Shown: positions 23,080 to 30,619 of the stretch, in pieces
Numbering within the stretch: the stretch's first letter is position 1
Layout: every line of letters begins with the position of its first letter
Origin: a bacterium
GTDB taxonomy: Bacteria; Joyebacterota; Joyebacteria; Joyebacterales; Joyebacteraceae
DNA length: 30,619 nt
Direction: 5' to 3'
NCBI GenBank assembly: GCA_025774935.1
Contig: JALGZK010000023.1
Span: forward strand, 1-30,619
Made by a program: the position numbers and the translations under genes
Notes under the pieces: generated by a model
Told to the model about the DNA's origin: nothing
Seen by the model: only the letters and a program-made list of their open reading frames with translations
The model's database searches: none

Positions 23080-23442
23080 CTATGCCGTTTGGACCACCTC
23101 GACCTCGACGTGGTCGATCGCGCCGGCGATCGGCACGCTGGGCTTCCGGATGCGCACAAGCACCTCGAGCGCTCCGAACTCCTTCAGCACGTCGCGTGCG
23201 ATCTTGTCCGCCATCGCCTCGAGCAGGTGGTAGCGCTCGTTCACGACCTCCGACTCGACGAGCTTGAAGACCGCCTCGTAGTTGACGGTCTTCTTCATGT
23301 CGTCGGCCTTCACGGCCTCCGAGAGGTCGGCGGTGATCTCGACGTCGATCTCGAAACGCTGACCGAGCTCCCGCTCGTTCTCCGTCGCCCCGTGATACCC
23401 GTAGAGCCTTATGTTCTCGAGCGCGATCTTGTACTTCGCCAT
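23080..23442 (-). CDS. folB: Dihydroneopterin aldolase
   Basis: FolB cleaves 7,8-dihydroneopterin to 6-hydroxymethyl-dihydropterin, the substrate of the next gene's product. The 120-residue protein has the family pattern NIRLYGYHGATENERELGQR near the start (catalytic-site Tyr and Glu), TVNYEAVFKLVESEV, HLLEAMADKIA and the late RIRKPSVPI with the conserved Lys. It is 10 bp from folK, so the two successive enzymes are made together. Confidence 0.94.
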   Translation of the reverse strand: MAKYKIALENIRLYGYHGATENERELGQRFEIDVEITADLSEAVKADDMKKTVNYEAVFKLVESEVVNERYHLLEAMADKIARDVLKEFGALEVLVRIRKPSVPIAGAIDHVEVEVVQTA

Positions 23443-23498
23443 CGTGTTCGCTCCTCTCCGCCGGATCGCTCGATGCCGCGCCGGCGTCGCGACCGAGG

Positions 23499-24686
23499 TC
23501 AGAGCACCCCGCGTATCCTCTCCACGGCCTCCGCTATCCGGGCCTCGGGAGTCGTGAGCGCCATCCTGACGTAGCCCTCGCCTGACGCGCCGAACCCGAC
23601 GCCGGGCGTGACGACGACTCGAGCCTCGGTCAGAAGCCGCCGGGCGAACGTCCGGGAGTCCTCGTCAGTCGGGACCTTCGCCCAGACGTAGAACGTCGCG
23701 TGCGGTCTCGGGACCCGCCATCTCGCTTCCCACAGGCCGTCGACGAGAGTATCGCGTCTCCGGCGGTAGACGTCAACCTGCTCTTGGACGCGGTCGACCG
23801 GGAGCGCAAGGGCCGCCTCGGCCGCCCGCTGGACGGCGGTAAAAACGCACGAGTCCATGTTGCTCTTGACGGCCGAGAGTGCGTCGATGACGTCCGCGTT
23901 CCCCGCGACGAACCCGACCCGCCACCCGGTCATGTTGAACGTCTTCGAGAACGAGTGGAACTCGACGGCGACGTCGGCTGCACCTCCCGCGGCGAGGAGC
24001 GACGCGCGGTGGCCCTCGTAGACGATCTCGGCGTAGGCCGCGTCGTTCACGACCACGAAGTCGTGCTCGTGGGCGAGGTTCACGGCGAGCTGGAAGAACT
24101 CCGCGTCCGCGGCGGCGCCCGTCGGGTTGTTCGGGTAGTTGAGGTAGAGGAGCTGCGCCGCCTCCATCGTCTTCCGGGGCAGCCGCTCAAGGTCGGGCCT
24201 GAACCCGAGCTCGGGCTCGAGCGGGACGTGCACCACGTCTCCCCCTACGAGCCACGAGGACGCCTGGTAGACTGGGTATCCGGGGTCGGGCACGAGCGCG
24301 ACGCGGTCCTCGTCGAGGACGGCCACCGGCAGGTGCCCGAGACCCTCCTTCGTGCCGATGAGGACGTGGATTTCGCGGTCGGGGTCGAGGGCAACACCGT
24401 GCCGGGATTCGAACCAGCGCGCGATCGCGTCCCTGAGGGAGCGGTCCCCGCGCTGGGACGGGTAGCAGTGCGTGGCAGGGTCGCCTGCGGCCTCCCTGAG
24501 CGCCTCGACGATCTCGGGGAACGTAGGGAGGTCCGGGTCGCCCAGGCCGAGGTCGACGAGGTCGACGCCCCGGTCGACGAGCTCGTGCTTCGCCGTCTCG
24601 AGCTCGACGAAGAGGTACGGCGGAAGCCGGTCGAGCCTGGCCGCGCGCTGGAAGCGTCGCGTCTCCTTCACGTACTCACCCCTCAT
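23499..24686 (-). CDS. dapL: Class I/II aminotransferase, LL-diaminopimelate aminotransferase-like
   Basis: This 395-residue PLP enzyme starts LDRLPPYLFVELETAKHELV and LGLGDPDLP, resembling bacterial DapL2-type proteins that make LL-diaminopimelate from tetrahydrodipicolinate for lysine and peptidoglycan. The PLP lysine is Lys248 in SFSKTFNMTGWRVGF, with NYPNNPTG at 183-190 and NDAAYAE for the cofactor Asp and Tyr. Close relatives act on other amino acids, so DapL is likely, not proven. ATG 24686 is used; GTG 24671 (five codons in) has a better Shine-Dalgarno (GAGGGGTGA). It is the first gene of the cofactor operon, 56 bp before folB. Confidence 0.8.
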   Translation of the reverse strand: MRGEYVKETRRFQRAARLDRLPPYLFVELETAKHELVDRGVDLVDLGLGDPDLPTFPEIVEALREAAGDPATHCYPSQRGDRSLRDAIARWFESRHGVALDPDREIHVLIGTKEGLGHLPVAVLDEDRVALVPDPGYPVYQASSWLVGGDVVHVPLEPELGFRPDLERLPRKTMEAAQLLYLNYPNNPTGAAADAEFFQLAVNLAHEHDFVVVNDAAYAEIVYEGHRASLLAAGGAADVAVEFHSFSKTFNMTGWRVGFVAGNADVIDALSAVKSNMDSCVFTAVQRAAEAALALPVDRVQEQVDVYRRRRDTLVDGLWEARWRVPRPHATFYVWAKVPTDEDSRTFARRLLTEARVVVTPGVGFGASGEGYVRMALTTPEARIAEAVERIRGVL

Positions 24687-24711
24687 CAGGAGAGCCCTTG
24701 ACCACGTCCAG

Positions 24712-24741
24712 AGGCTACCCGCAGGGATTGAGCGGGGTCAA
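24712..24741 (-). promoter_or_regulatory. Sigma-70-type promoter of the dapL-fol-pan operon
   Basis: TTGACC (-35) and TAGCCT (-10), 18 bp apart on the minus strand, place the start near 24705, about 20 nt before the dapL ATG. It lies just beyond the terminator of the preceding transcript, as expected for a new unit. Confidence 0.5.
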
Positions 24742-24794
24742 GGAGAAAGCCTGTCCGGCGCGGAACTCCGCCGCACCGGCTCGATTTCAGAGAG

Positions 24795-24821
24795 AACGGC
24801 GCCCCCGGAGGGGGCGCCGTT
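24795..24821 (-). terminator. Strong hairpin ending the first fibre-like gene
   Basis: AACGGCGCCCCC and GGGGGCGCCGTT form a perfect 12-bp stem around a 3-nt loop, 45 bp after the stop codon at 24866. On the minus strand it is followed by the pyrimidine run CTCTCTG, a weak U-tract. A second perfect hairpin (AGACCAGA, TGG, TCTGGTCT) occupies 24826-24844, between the stop codon and this stem. Confidence 0.75.
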
Positions 24822-24865
24822 CGAGAGACCAGATGGTCTGGTCTGCTGCTCACAGGCGAATCCTG

Positions 24866-27097
24866 CTACTCCTCCGCTCTGTCCCTCTCCTCGAGGTTCG
24901 GCTTCTGAACCTGCGGGACGGACGCCTCAGACGAACTCATCTTGCTGTTCATCTCGTAGTCGACCGAGAGGGTCGTCGGGAGACCGAACGCCTCAGGATG
25001 CAGGTACGTTCCGGTCTCGCCGGCGGGCTTGTCCTCCTCGACCGGGATCCGGTTCGCGCGCGCATAGGCGTCTTCCCGGATGCCGGTGACCTGCCACGAG
25101 ACCTTCATGCCGGCGTCGCCGCCCGCGATCTGGAACCGGTTGCCCGACATCTCCGTCGCCACGTAGAGGTTGGGGCCCGGCGCGCCGATCGCGGTCAGCT
25201 GGTACCGGAAGTCCATGTTCAGCGCATCGAACCACTCCGGCATCTCGATCCACGCCGACCCGCTCCCGTCGAGGATGACGTTCCCGTTGTAGATGTTCAT
25301 CATGTCAGGGCTCTCGACGAACGAGTGACGGAGGTACTTGTTCTCAGGATCGAGGGGATGATCGATCTGGAAGGAGCCCGCGCCCTTCGAGAGCGTGCCG
25401 GTGCACCTCAGGTTGCCCGAGAAGTAGCCCGCGTAGTTGATCCCCGAGCCGCTGGCGTATCCGTAGACGCCGTTGTTGGTCCCCGAGCCGCCGCTGACGT
25501 AGCCATAGACGCCGACGTAGCCGGCGCCGCCCGTCGGGTAGACGCGGCCCTGTACTCCGTGCCACCCGCCCGTGAATCTCCCGCCGATGCCGAAGTAGTC
25601 CGTCGGAACGGATTCACCCTCGACAGCCACAGCATCGAGGGACCCTGTCCCCGTGTACTCGGCGTACACCGGCCGCGCGGTGGAGGTCAGAGCGCCTGTC
25701 CTGAACACGCCCGCATTGACGTTCGTCGTCGTCACGTCGAGCGTCCCGCTGACGCTCACGTCGCCGTTGATCACCGCGCCGCCCTGCGCGGTCACCCGTC
25801 CGTCGCCGTCGACCACGAACTCGAAGTTGCCCGCGCCCCTCTCGCACTCGATGAACTGGAAGTTGTCGGGCGCGGTCACGGGGGTCATGATCTGCAGCAT
25901 GTCGTTGGCGCCGCCAGGATCGTTCGTCCTCTCGAAGTTGACCATCCGTGGAGCCGAGCCGACCGCGGTGCTGATGACCTCAAGCGCCTGCCCGTCCGTG
26001 GCCTCCATGACCACGAAACGCGACCCCGGGCTCGTCGTCCCGATGCCGATCCTGCTGCCGGTATCGTACGCGATCGAGTTCCCGACTGTCGTCGCGCCGG
26101 TGAACTTCGTCATGTAGTTCGTCGTGCCGCTCCCGCCGATTCCGCCTCCGCCGCCGGGCTGCCAGGTGCCGTTGCCGAAGGCGTCAGACGTGAGAACGAA
26201 GCCGTTCGCGGCACCGCTCGGGAGCATCAGCCCGTCACCGAAGTGTCCCCGGCCCGGGGTGTAGACGCCCCAGTCGTTCCCCGCGCCGTCCCGATACGCG
26301 AGCGCCGACCACAGGTCCGTGTACTCCTCGTACGCGAAGACACCTGCCGTGAGGGGGTTATCGAACCACGTCACGCCTGCTACACCGTAGGTGTACTCGT
26401 CGCCCCAGAGGTTGTAGCCCATCACCCCGAAGTTGGAGAGGTTCGGATTGAGGCCACTCCCGGGATTGACGTTGCTGCTGTTCCGATACCCGACCACGCC
26501 GCCGAGGAAGTCGGCCGGGTCGTCGACCGTCTCGGACTCGTGGAAGTAGCCCGCGACCTGGTCGGTCGCCGACGTGTAGAGCTTGTACGCTCCCCTGCCC
26601 TGGAAGTCCGGCGCTCCCTCCTTCACTGCCGCCTCGCGCAGAGGCGGAACGGCGCCGATGCCGACCGAACCCGGAACGTGGTAGATGTCGTCGCCCGAGA
26701 TGACCCAGTCATCGTCCGGTGAACCGATGTCGGCAAACCTGGCTCGGTGTGCGTACGGCGCCGCCGCGAGCTCAGTCCTCGGCGCGAGCTCCGGGGCGGC
26801 TCCGACCTGAGTTCCAAGCCAGTACGTCGTGTCGAACGGGAGCATGAGAGGAACCACACTCCCGAGAATCGCGTCGAAGACGCCATCCTCGACCGCGATG
26901 ATCTGCGTCTCGGTCCACAGCGCGACGCCCCCGATGGGGCTCGTGTAGATCCGGAACGTCAGCGAATACGGCCCGTCCGGAACCGGTACTCCGCCACCGT
27001 CGAGCAGCACTCCCTGGTAGCTCATCGTCCCGGGAACCTGCGCGGCTCCCAGCTGAGCCACGAGTATGATGGCGCAAACAACCAGAAGCTGTCTCAT
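24866..27097 (-). CDS. Secreted modular fibre-like protein 1
   Basis: This 743-residue protein has a signal peptide (MRQLLVVCAIILVAQLGAAQ). An N-terminal domain (about 22-125) runs from PGTMSYQGVLLDGGG to ELAPRTELAAAPYAHRA, a common head in secreted FCB-group proteins. Then come Gly-rich tail-fibre-like motifs (VGIG, IGIGTTSPGSRFVV), a beta segment around NGDVSVSGTLDVTTTN, Gly/Tyr repeats (GVYGYVSGGSGTNNGVYGYA) and a conserved C-terminal cassette from GAGSFQIDHPLDPENKYLRH to TYLHPEAFG. No S74 peptidase catalytic pair is evident. The ATG at 27097 has GGGAG 8 nt upstream. It is a paralogue of the protein at 28165-30619. The likely role is an extended surface or secreted trimeric fibre; no enzymatic site was recognised. 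Confidence 0.8.
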   Translation of the reverse strand: MRQLLVVCAIILVAQLGAAQVPGTMSYQGVLLDGGGVPVPDGPYSLTFRIYTSPIGGVALWTETQIIAVEDGVFDAILGSVVPLMLPFDTTYWLGTQVGAAPELAPRTELAAAPYAHRARFADIGSPDDDWVISGDDIYHVPGSVGIGAVPPLREAAVKEGAPDFQGRGAYKLYTSATDQVAGYFHESETVDDPADFLGGVVGYRNSSNVNPGSGLNPNLSNFGVMGYNLWGDEYTYGVAGVTWFDNPLTAGVFAYEEYTDLWSALAYRDGAGNDWGVYTPGRGHFGDGLMLPSGAANGFVLTSDAFGNGTWQPGGGGGIGGSGTTNYMTKFTGATTVGNSIAYDTGSRIGIGTTSPGSRFVVMEATDGQALEVISTAVGSAPRMVNFERTNDPGGANDMLQIMTPVTAPDNFQFIECERGAGNFEFVVDGDGRVTAQGGAVINGDVSVSGTLDVTTTNVNAGVFRTGALTSTARPVYAEYTGTGSLDAVAVEGESVPTDYFGIGGRFTGGWHGVQGRVYPTGGAGYVGVYGYVSGGSGTNNGVYGYASGSGINYAGYFSGNLRCTGTLSKGAGSFQIDHPLDPENKYLRHSFVESPDMMNIYNGNVILDGSGSAWIEMPEWFDALNMDFRYQLTAIGAPGPNLYVATEMSGNRFQIAGGDAGMKVSWQVTGIREDAYARANRIPVEEDKPAGETGTYLHPEAFGLPTTLSVDYEMNSKMSSSEASVPQVQKPNLEERDRAEE

Positions 27098-27234
27098 CGC
27101 TGTCACTCCCTTTCCGTTTCAATCCTGTCGCCTCGCTCTCCCGTCGCTCCTCGCGGAGCGGAACGAGGCGGAGTGGACCTGCGTGGGCTCGCCCCCAGGG
27201 GCAGCCGGGTGCCCCGTACACCGCAGGCCCACCC

Positions 27235-27759
27235 CTATTTCAGGAGCACCATCTTTCGTGTCTCAACGTATCTCCCCGCTACCATCCGCGCGAAGTAGAC
27301 GCCGCTCGGGAGCCCCGATGCGTCCAGGACCGCCGTATGGAATCCGGGCTCCATCTCCCGGTTCACGAGCGTCGTGACCTCGCGTCCCGCGACGTCGTAC
27401 ACCTTGACCTCCACGCGCGCCCGCTCGGGCACCGCGAACTTGATCGTCGTCACGGGGTTGAACGGGTTCGGGTGGTTCTGCTCCAGCTGGAACCTCGCCG
27501 GCACGACGTCTTCACCGTCGATCCCGGTCAGGATCCAGCCTGGCCGATACCAGAACCCGATCTCGGTGATGTTCGACGGGCCGCTCACCACACCGATGCA
27601 CGCCTGTCCGACCGTGCCGTGCATGATGTTGCCGGCCCCCATCATCTTCTCGCCGCCGCTCCCGACCACGCTGTAGGGCATCTGGATCTGCCCCGCGGCG
27701 ACACCCGCCACAGCCAACGCGGTCCCGACGACGAGAAGCGTCAACACTCGCTGTCTCAT
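27235..27759 (-). CDS. Small secreted protein with FlgD-like/type A C-terminal sorting domain
   Basis: The 174 residues comprise a signal peptide (MRQRVLTLLVVGTALAVAGVAAG), a compact Gly-rich domain (YSVVGSGGEKMMGAGNIMHG to ITEIGFWYRPG) and a C-terminal domain from NHPNPFNPVTTIKFAVPE to the terminal RKMVLLK. The last is the Por/T9SS type A-like or FlgD-Ig-like sorting module, used in Bacteroidetes to send proteins across the outer membrane and anchor them. The Shine-Dalgarno GGGAGGAG precedes the ATG by 3-4 nt. It lies between two fibre-like paralogues that themselves lack this tail. The sorting role is known for the family; that it anchors or exports its neighbours is only an inference. Confidence 0.88.
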   Translation of the reverse strand: MRQRVLTLLVVGTALAVAGVAAGQIQMPYSVVGSGGEKMMGAGNIMHGTVGQACIGVVSGPSNITEIGFWYRPGWILTGIDGEDVVPARFQLEQNHPNPFNPVTTIKFAVPERARVEVKVYDVAGREVTTLVNREMEPGFHTAVLDASGLPSGVYFARMVAGRYVETRKMVLLK

Positions 27760-27903
27760 CGGCTCCTCCCTCCATTGCCCACAGCAGAGCCACGTTGAGG
27801 ACGCACACAGCATCCCGCCCCGGCAGCGAGCGCAACCGCAGCTTCCCCAACTCTCCTCATCCTGTATCGTATATAGTGTTGTACCGGCTGCGACGTACGG
27901 CGC

Positions 27904-27932
27904 ACCATAGCACAGGTTGCGAATCCCGTCAA
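27904..27932 (-). promoter_or_regulatory. Sigma-70-type promoter of the sorting-domain gene
   Basis: TTGACG (-35) and TATGGT (-10) with 17-bp spacing on the minus strand predict a start near 27897 and an unusually long 5' UTR of about 138 nt. The 27760-28164 gap (405 bp) has no clear gene. It holds this promoter, two hairpins of the upstream gene and a doubtful 34-codon open frame at 27756-27860, whose stop overlaps the ATG of the sorting-domain gene as ATGA. Confidence 0.6.
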
Positions 27933-28065
27933 CAGTTAAGGCGGAGGAAGTCAGAATTAGTGACACACAGGTCACGATATATGGCAAGCCTTGTCTCGCA
28001 TACCTGCTCTCGCTGGCGGCCCTGTCTGATCGCGACCCTCATGTCCCGGCGTTACCGAACGCAGA

Positions 28066-28091
28066 ACGGCGCCCCCACTCGGGAGCGCCGT
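28066..28091 (-). terminator. Terminator hairpin of fibre-like gene 2
   Basis: ACGGCGC and GCGCCGT pair, extended by CCC/GGG past one mismatch, with an ACTC loop. The T-run on the minus strand is weak (TTCTG). Thirteen bases (GAACGGCGCCCCC) are identical to the terminator stem of fibre-like gene 1. A further small hairpin, GGGACC, ACAG, GGTCCC, lies at 28128-28143, nearer the stop codon. Confidence 0.55.
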
Positions 28092-28164
28092 CTCGGAATC
28101 CGTGGTCAGCTGTGTTCAGGGAGCGGTGGGACCACAGGGTCCCGGCCCCCTCCCCTGCGAACGT

Positions 28165-30619
28165 CTACGGGGTGCCCTCCACCTGTGCTTTCGCGGTCTT
28201 CGGAACGTCGTAGTCGACCCCCATCTCCTCGGGCATCCCGTAGGCTGCCGGATGGAGATAGGTGCCCACCTCGCTCGGAGGCTTCGGCACCTCTACCGGG
28301 ACCCTGTTCGCCTCGGCGTACGGGTCGATCCGAATGCCTGTCACGCACCAGGAGACCTTGTAGCCGGCGATGCCACCAGCGATCTTGAAGCGGTTGCCGG
28401 AGATCTCCGTGGCGACGTGGAGGTCCGGCATCGGCGCGCCGATCGGCGTGAGCTGGTACCGGAAGTCGGTGTTCAGAGCCTCGAACCACTCGGGAAGGTC
28501 GATCCACGCCCGACCGACGCCGTCGAGCTCGACGACCCCGTCGTACATGTTCTTCATGTCAGGGCTCTCGACGAACGCGTGGTAGAGGTACTGGTTCGCA
28601 GGATCGAGCGGGTGGTCGATCTTGAATGACCCGGCGCCCTTCGTGAGCGTGCCCGTCACGTGCGTGTCGCCCGCGAAGTAGCCGGCGTAGTTCGTTCCGA
28701 CCCCGCTCGCGTATCCGTAGATCCCCCGGTTGCTCCCGTCGCCGAATGCGTATCCTGAGACGCCGTAGTTCGTACCTGAGCCCCCGCCCACGTAGCCGAT
28801 CACGCCGTGGTACTCCTCGGCGCCCGTGGGAACCACATTCCCCTCGACCCCCTTGTAGCCTCCGCGGAAGAGACCGCCCACCCCGTAGTAGTCCGACGGG
28901 ATGCTGATCCCCTCAATCGCGACCGCATCGTTCAGTCCGGTGGAGGTGACCTCCGCGAGAACGGCACGCGTGGACTCATCGTCGAGGTTCGCGGAGAAGC
29001 TCCCGGCGACGTAGTCGGTCGTCGATACCACGAGATTCCCGGCGATGTCCTCGTTGCCGGTCCTGGTCAGGCTGCCGGTGGCGGTCTCGTCGCCGTTGAC
29101 GGTGACGTTCGTGAGACTCGTCTGCGTCCCGTTGACCGTGAGGTCGCCCGACACCGTGGCCGCCCCCGTGATGCTGACGTCCGGGAGATTCGCCTGCGCC
29201 CCGTTGACCGTGAGGTCGCCCGAGACCGTTGCCGCTCCCCCGATGGCGACGGTCGGGAGCGTCGCCTGCGCCCCGTCGACCGTCAGGTCGCCCGAGACCG
29301 TGGCATTCCCCGTCACGGTGGCGTTCCCCACGACAGAAGCGTCGCCGGCGACGTCCGCGTTCCCGCCGATCGCGGCCGCGCCGCCGATGTCGACGGCGCC
29401 TGCTGTGACGATGCTGCCGTCGACGTTCACCGCAAACTGCACACCCTCGCGCGTGGCCTCGATGAACTGCGCGTCGTCCTGAGTCCCGGCCGGGACGGTG
29501 AGGCGGAGTATGTCGTCTCCGCTCCCGACGGTGCCCGTCCGCTCCAGTCTCACGAGCTGGCCCTGGCTCCCCGAGAACCCGCTCAGTACCTCGAGGGCCT
29601 TCCCCACCGTCGACCTCTCGACGCTCAGTGTCGCGTCAGGGGCCGTCGTTCCGATCCCGACCTCGGAGCCCGCGTTGTAGACGTTCGAGTTCCCGAGCGT
29701 CGTGGCGTCCAGGAACCGAGGCACGTAGTTGAACGATCCGCTCCCTCCGATCCCCCCACCGCCGCCGGCCGCCTCGATCGTGATTGTGTTCGCCTCGTCG
29801 TCCGGGGTGATCGTGACGTTCGCTCCCGCGACGAGGTCGACGTTCCCCGCGTCGTTCGAGACTCCACTCAGGCTCGAGAGAACGTCCGGCGCGATCATGG
29901 CGGCCGTGACTCCGTCTGGCTGTCCCTCGTTCACGAACACGACGTCGAACACGCTCCCGTCCTCGTACTCCGGAGCGAGCTGCACCACGTCAGCCGCGAG
30001 CTCGAGGCCTGAGCCCGCGTTCACCTGGAGGTCGTTCGCACCGTCGTCGATGAGTCCGGCGCCAGCGATGTCCGCCACAACGACGGAGACGTCCTCTGCC
30101 GCGACGGCCACCCCGTCGCCCGCGCCGACGTCGAGCGTGACGTCCCCCGTGTCCCCGCCTCCGGTGAGACCGGCGCCCGCGGTCACCGAGGAGATGTCGC
30201 CGCTCCCGCCGCCTCCGCTCGCCGAGATCGTGATGGTGTTGCCGACGTCGTCGGGCGTGATCGTGACGTTCCCGCCCGCTACGAGGTCGATGTCGCCGCC
30301 GTCGTTCGAGACGCCGGCGATGCTGCTGACGATGTCCGGCACGACCATCGCGGTCGTGACGGCGTCGGCCTGACCTTCGTTCACGAAGACTGCGTCGTAA
30401 GCGCTGCCGTCCAGGTAGGCCGGTGCGACCTTGAGGGTGTTGCCGACGGCGACCTCGAGGCCTTCCCCGGCGTTCACGTGAAGGGTCACGTCGCCGAACG
30501 TCCCTCCGCCGGAGAGAGCGAGCCCGGCATGCACGGCGGTGATGTCACCGGAGCCGCCTCCGCTCCCACCTTCCTGCCAGCTCGCGTTGCCCTGCGCGTC
30601 GGTCGTCAGCACGTGGCCG
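28165..30619 (-). CDS. Secreted modular fibre-like protein 2 (N-terminus beyond the right edge)
   Basis: The visible 817 codons begin inside GHVLTTDAQGNASWQ, a tail-fibre-like linker, so the start lies outside the window. Two tandem modules of roughly 130 residues follow. Each has SGDI...GAGLTGGG...GDVTL..., an APxYxDGSxxDxVFVNEGQ motif and NVTITPDD.xNTITI, ending in a Gly-rich hinge. Then IGIGTTAPDATLSVE leads to a beta-roll-like stretch of five hexapeptides (GNATVT type) and three 24-residue repeats, Gly/Tyr repeats, and the same C-terminal cassette as fibre-like protein 1 (GAGSFKIDHPLDPANQYLYH to TYLHPAAYG). The composition suggests an elongated trimeric beta-fibre. No catalytic motif or C-terminal sorting domain is seen. 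Confidence 0.8.
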   Translation of the reverse strand, partial: GHVLTTDAQGNASWQEGGSGGGSGDITAVHAGLALSGGGTFGDVTLHVNAGEGLEVAVGNTLKVAPAYLDGSAYDAVFVNEGQADAVTTAMVVPDIVSSIAGVSNDGGDIDLVAGGNVTITPDDVGNTITISASGGGGSGDISSVTAGAGLTGGGDTGDVTLDVGAGDGVAVAAEDVSVVVADIAGAGLIDDGANDLQVNAGSGLELAADVVQLAPEYEDGSVFDVVFVNEGQPDGVTAAMIAPDVLSSLSGVSNDAGNVDLVAGANVTITPDDEANTITIEAAGGGGGIGGSGSFNYVPRFLDATTLGNSNVYNAGSEVGIGTTAPDATLSVERSTVGKALEVLSGFSGSQGQLVRLERTGTVGSGDDILRLTVPAGTQDDAQFIEATREGVQFAVNVDGSIVTAGAVDIGGAAAIGGNADVAGDASVVGNATVTGNATVSGDLTVDGAQATLPTVAIGGAATVSGDLTVNGAQANLPDVSITGAATVSGDLTVNGTQTSLTNVTVNGDETATGSLTRTGNEDIAGNLVVSTTDYVAGSFSANLDDESTRAVLAEVTSTGLNDAVAIEGISIPSDYYGVGGLFRGGYKGVEGNVVPTGAEEYHGVIGYVGGGSGTNYGVSGYAFGDGSNRGIYGYASGVGTNYAGYFAGDTHVTGTLTKGAGSFKIDHPLDPANQYLYHAFVESPDMKNMYDGVVELDGVGRAWIDLPEWFEALNTDFRYQLTPIGAPMPDLHVATEISGNRFKIAGGIAGYKVSWCVTGIRIDPYAEANRVPVEVPKPPSEVGTYLHPAAYGMPEEMGVDYDVPKTAKAQVEGTP
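29092..29307 (-). repeat. 72-bp tandem repeat, three copies, inside fibre-like gene 2
   Basis: Three consecutive in-frame copies encode a 24-residue unit of the form (A/N)ATVSGDLTV(D/N)G followed by a variable LP.V.I.G half. The first half of each copy is nearly identical in DNA; the second half has drifted. Copy-number change would lengthen or shorten the fibre without breaking the frame. Confidence 0.85.
29275..29364 (-). repeat. 18-bp hexapeptide repeat, five copies
   Basis: Five in-frame six-residue units read GNADVA, GDASVV, GNATVT, GNATVS and GDLTVD. The G-(N/D)-A-x-V-x period resembles left-handed beta-helix or beta-roll hexapeptide rungs. The array merges into the first of the 24-residue repeats, which looks like an expansion of the last hexapeptide pair. 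Confidence 0.75.

Noticed and set aside
24403-24430. tRNA T-arm-like GGTTCGAATCCCGGC on the minus strand
   Set aside because: It encodes WFESRHG inside the aminotransferase gene, and no matching acceptor, D or anticodon arms surround it.
24866-30619. Prophage tail-fibre genes
   Set aside because: The motifs resemble phage tail fibres, but there are no other phage genes. A signal peptide is present on the first protein, and a sorting-domain protein lies between the two, which fits secreted cell-surface proteins.
1-30619. CRISPR arrays, insertion sequences, rRNA or tRNA genes
   Set aside because: None was found by reading for spaced direct repeats, terminal inverted repeats with a transposase, or conserved RNA signatures.

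Overview
The window is GC-rich, densely coded chromosomal DNA from a diderm bacterium. Apolipoprotein N-acyltransferase, a periplasmic peptidyl-prolyl isomerase, a type IV pilus or type II secretion type assembly operon and a secreted protein with a FlgD-like/type A (Por-type) C-terminal sorting domain fit an FCB-group lineage. Uncultured high-GC phyla such as Eisenbacteria or Krumholzibacteria are my guess from gene style; no rRNA or other marker in the window settles it. I see no tRNA, rRNA, insertion sequence, integrase or CRISPR array.

Region 1 (1-6109, minus strand) is a pilus or pseudopilus operon read right to left: a large PilX/GspK-like protein, the PilB/GspE ATPase, the PilC/GspF platform protein, a pilin, a PilV/GspI-like minor pilin broken by a frameshift, and the first codons of another pilin. 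Its 315-bp upstream gap holds two sigma-54 (-24/-12) promoter candidates and, 117-184 bp further up, two dyads suited to an enhancer-binding protein.

Region 2 (6110-17016, minus) is a run of housekeeping genes with small gaps: an EF-G paralogue, yebC, ruvC, ruvA, ruvB, queH, queA, tgt, archaeal-type phosphoglycerate mutase and lnt. It combines Holliday junction resolution with the late queuosine steps. A 60-bp tandem repeat sits at the 5' end of lnt. Region 3 (17249-19142, plus) is a single divergently transcribed SurA/PpiD-type chaperone gene with its own promoter, a 5' UTR hairpin and a textbook terminator.

Region 4 (19164-24741, minus) is a cofactor operon: a dapL-type aminotransferase, folB, folK, a deoxynucleoside kinase, panB, panC, a HIT-family nucleotide hydrolase/phosphorylase and a small membrane-anchored LytR_C protein.

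Region 5 (24795-30619, minus) is the accessory end. Two large, modular, repeat-rich secreted fibre-like proteins share a C-terminal cassette of about 240 residues and related terminator hairpins. Between them lies a 174-residue secreted protein with the C-terminal sorting domain. This fibre/sorting-domain locus and the sigma-54 pilus operon are the parts most deserving of follow-up.
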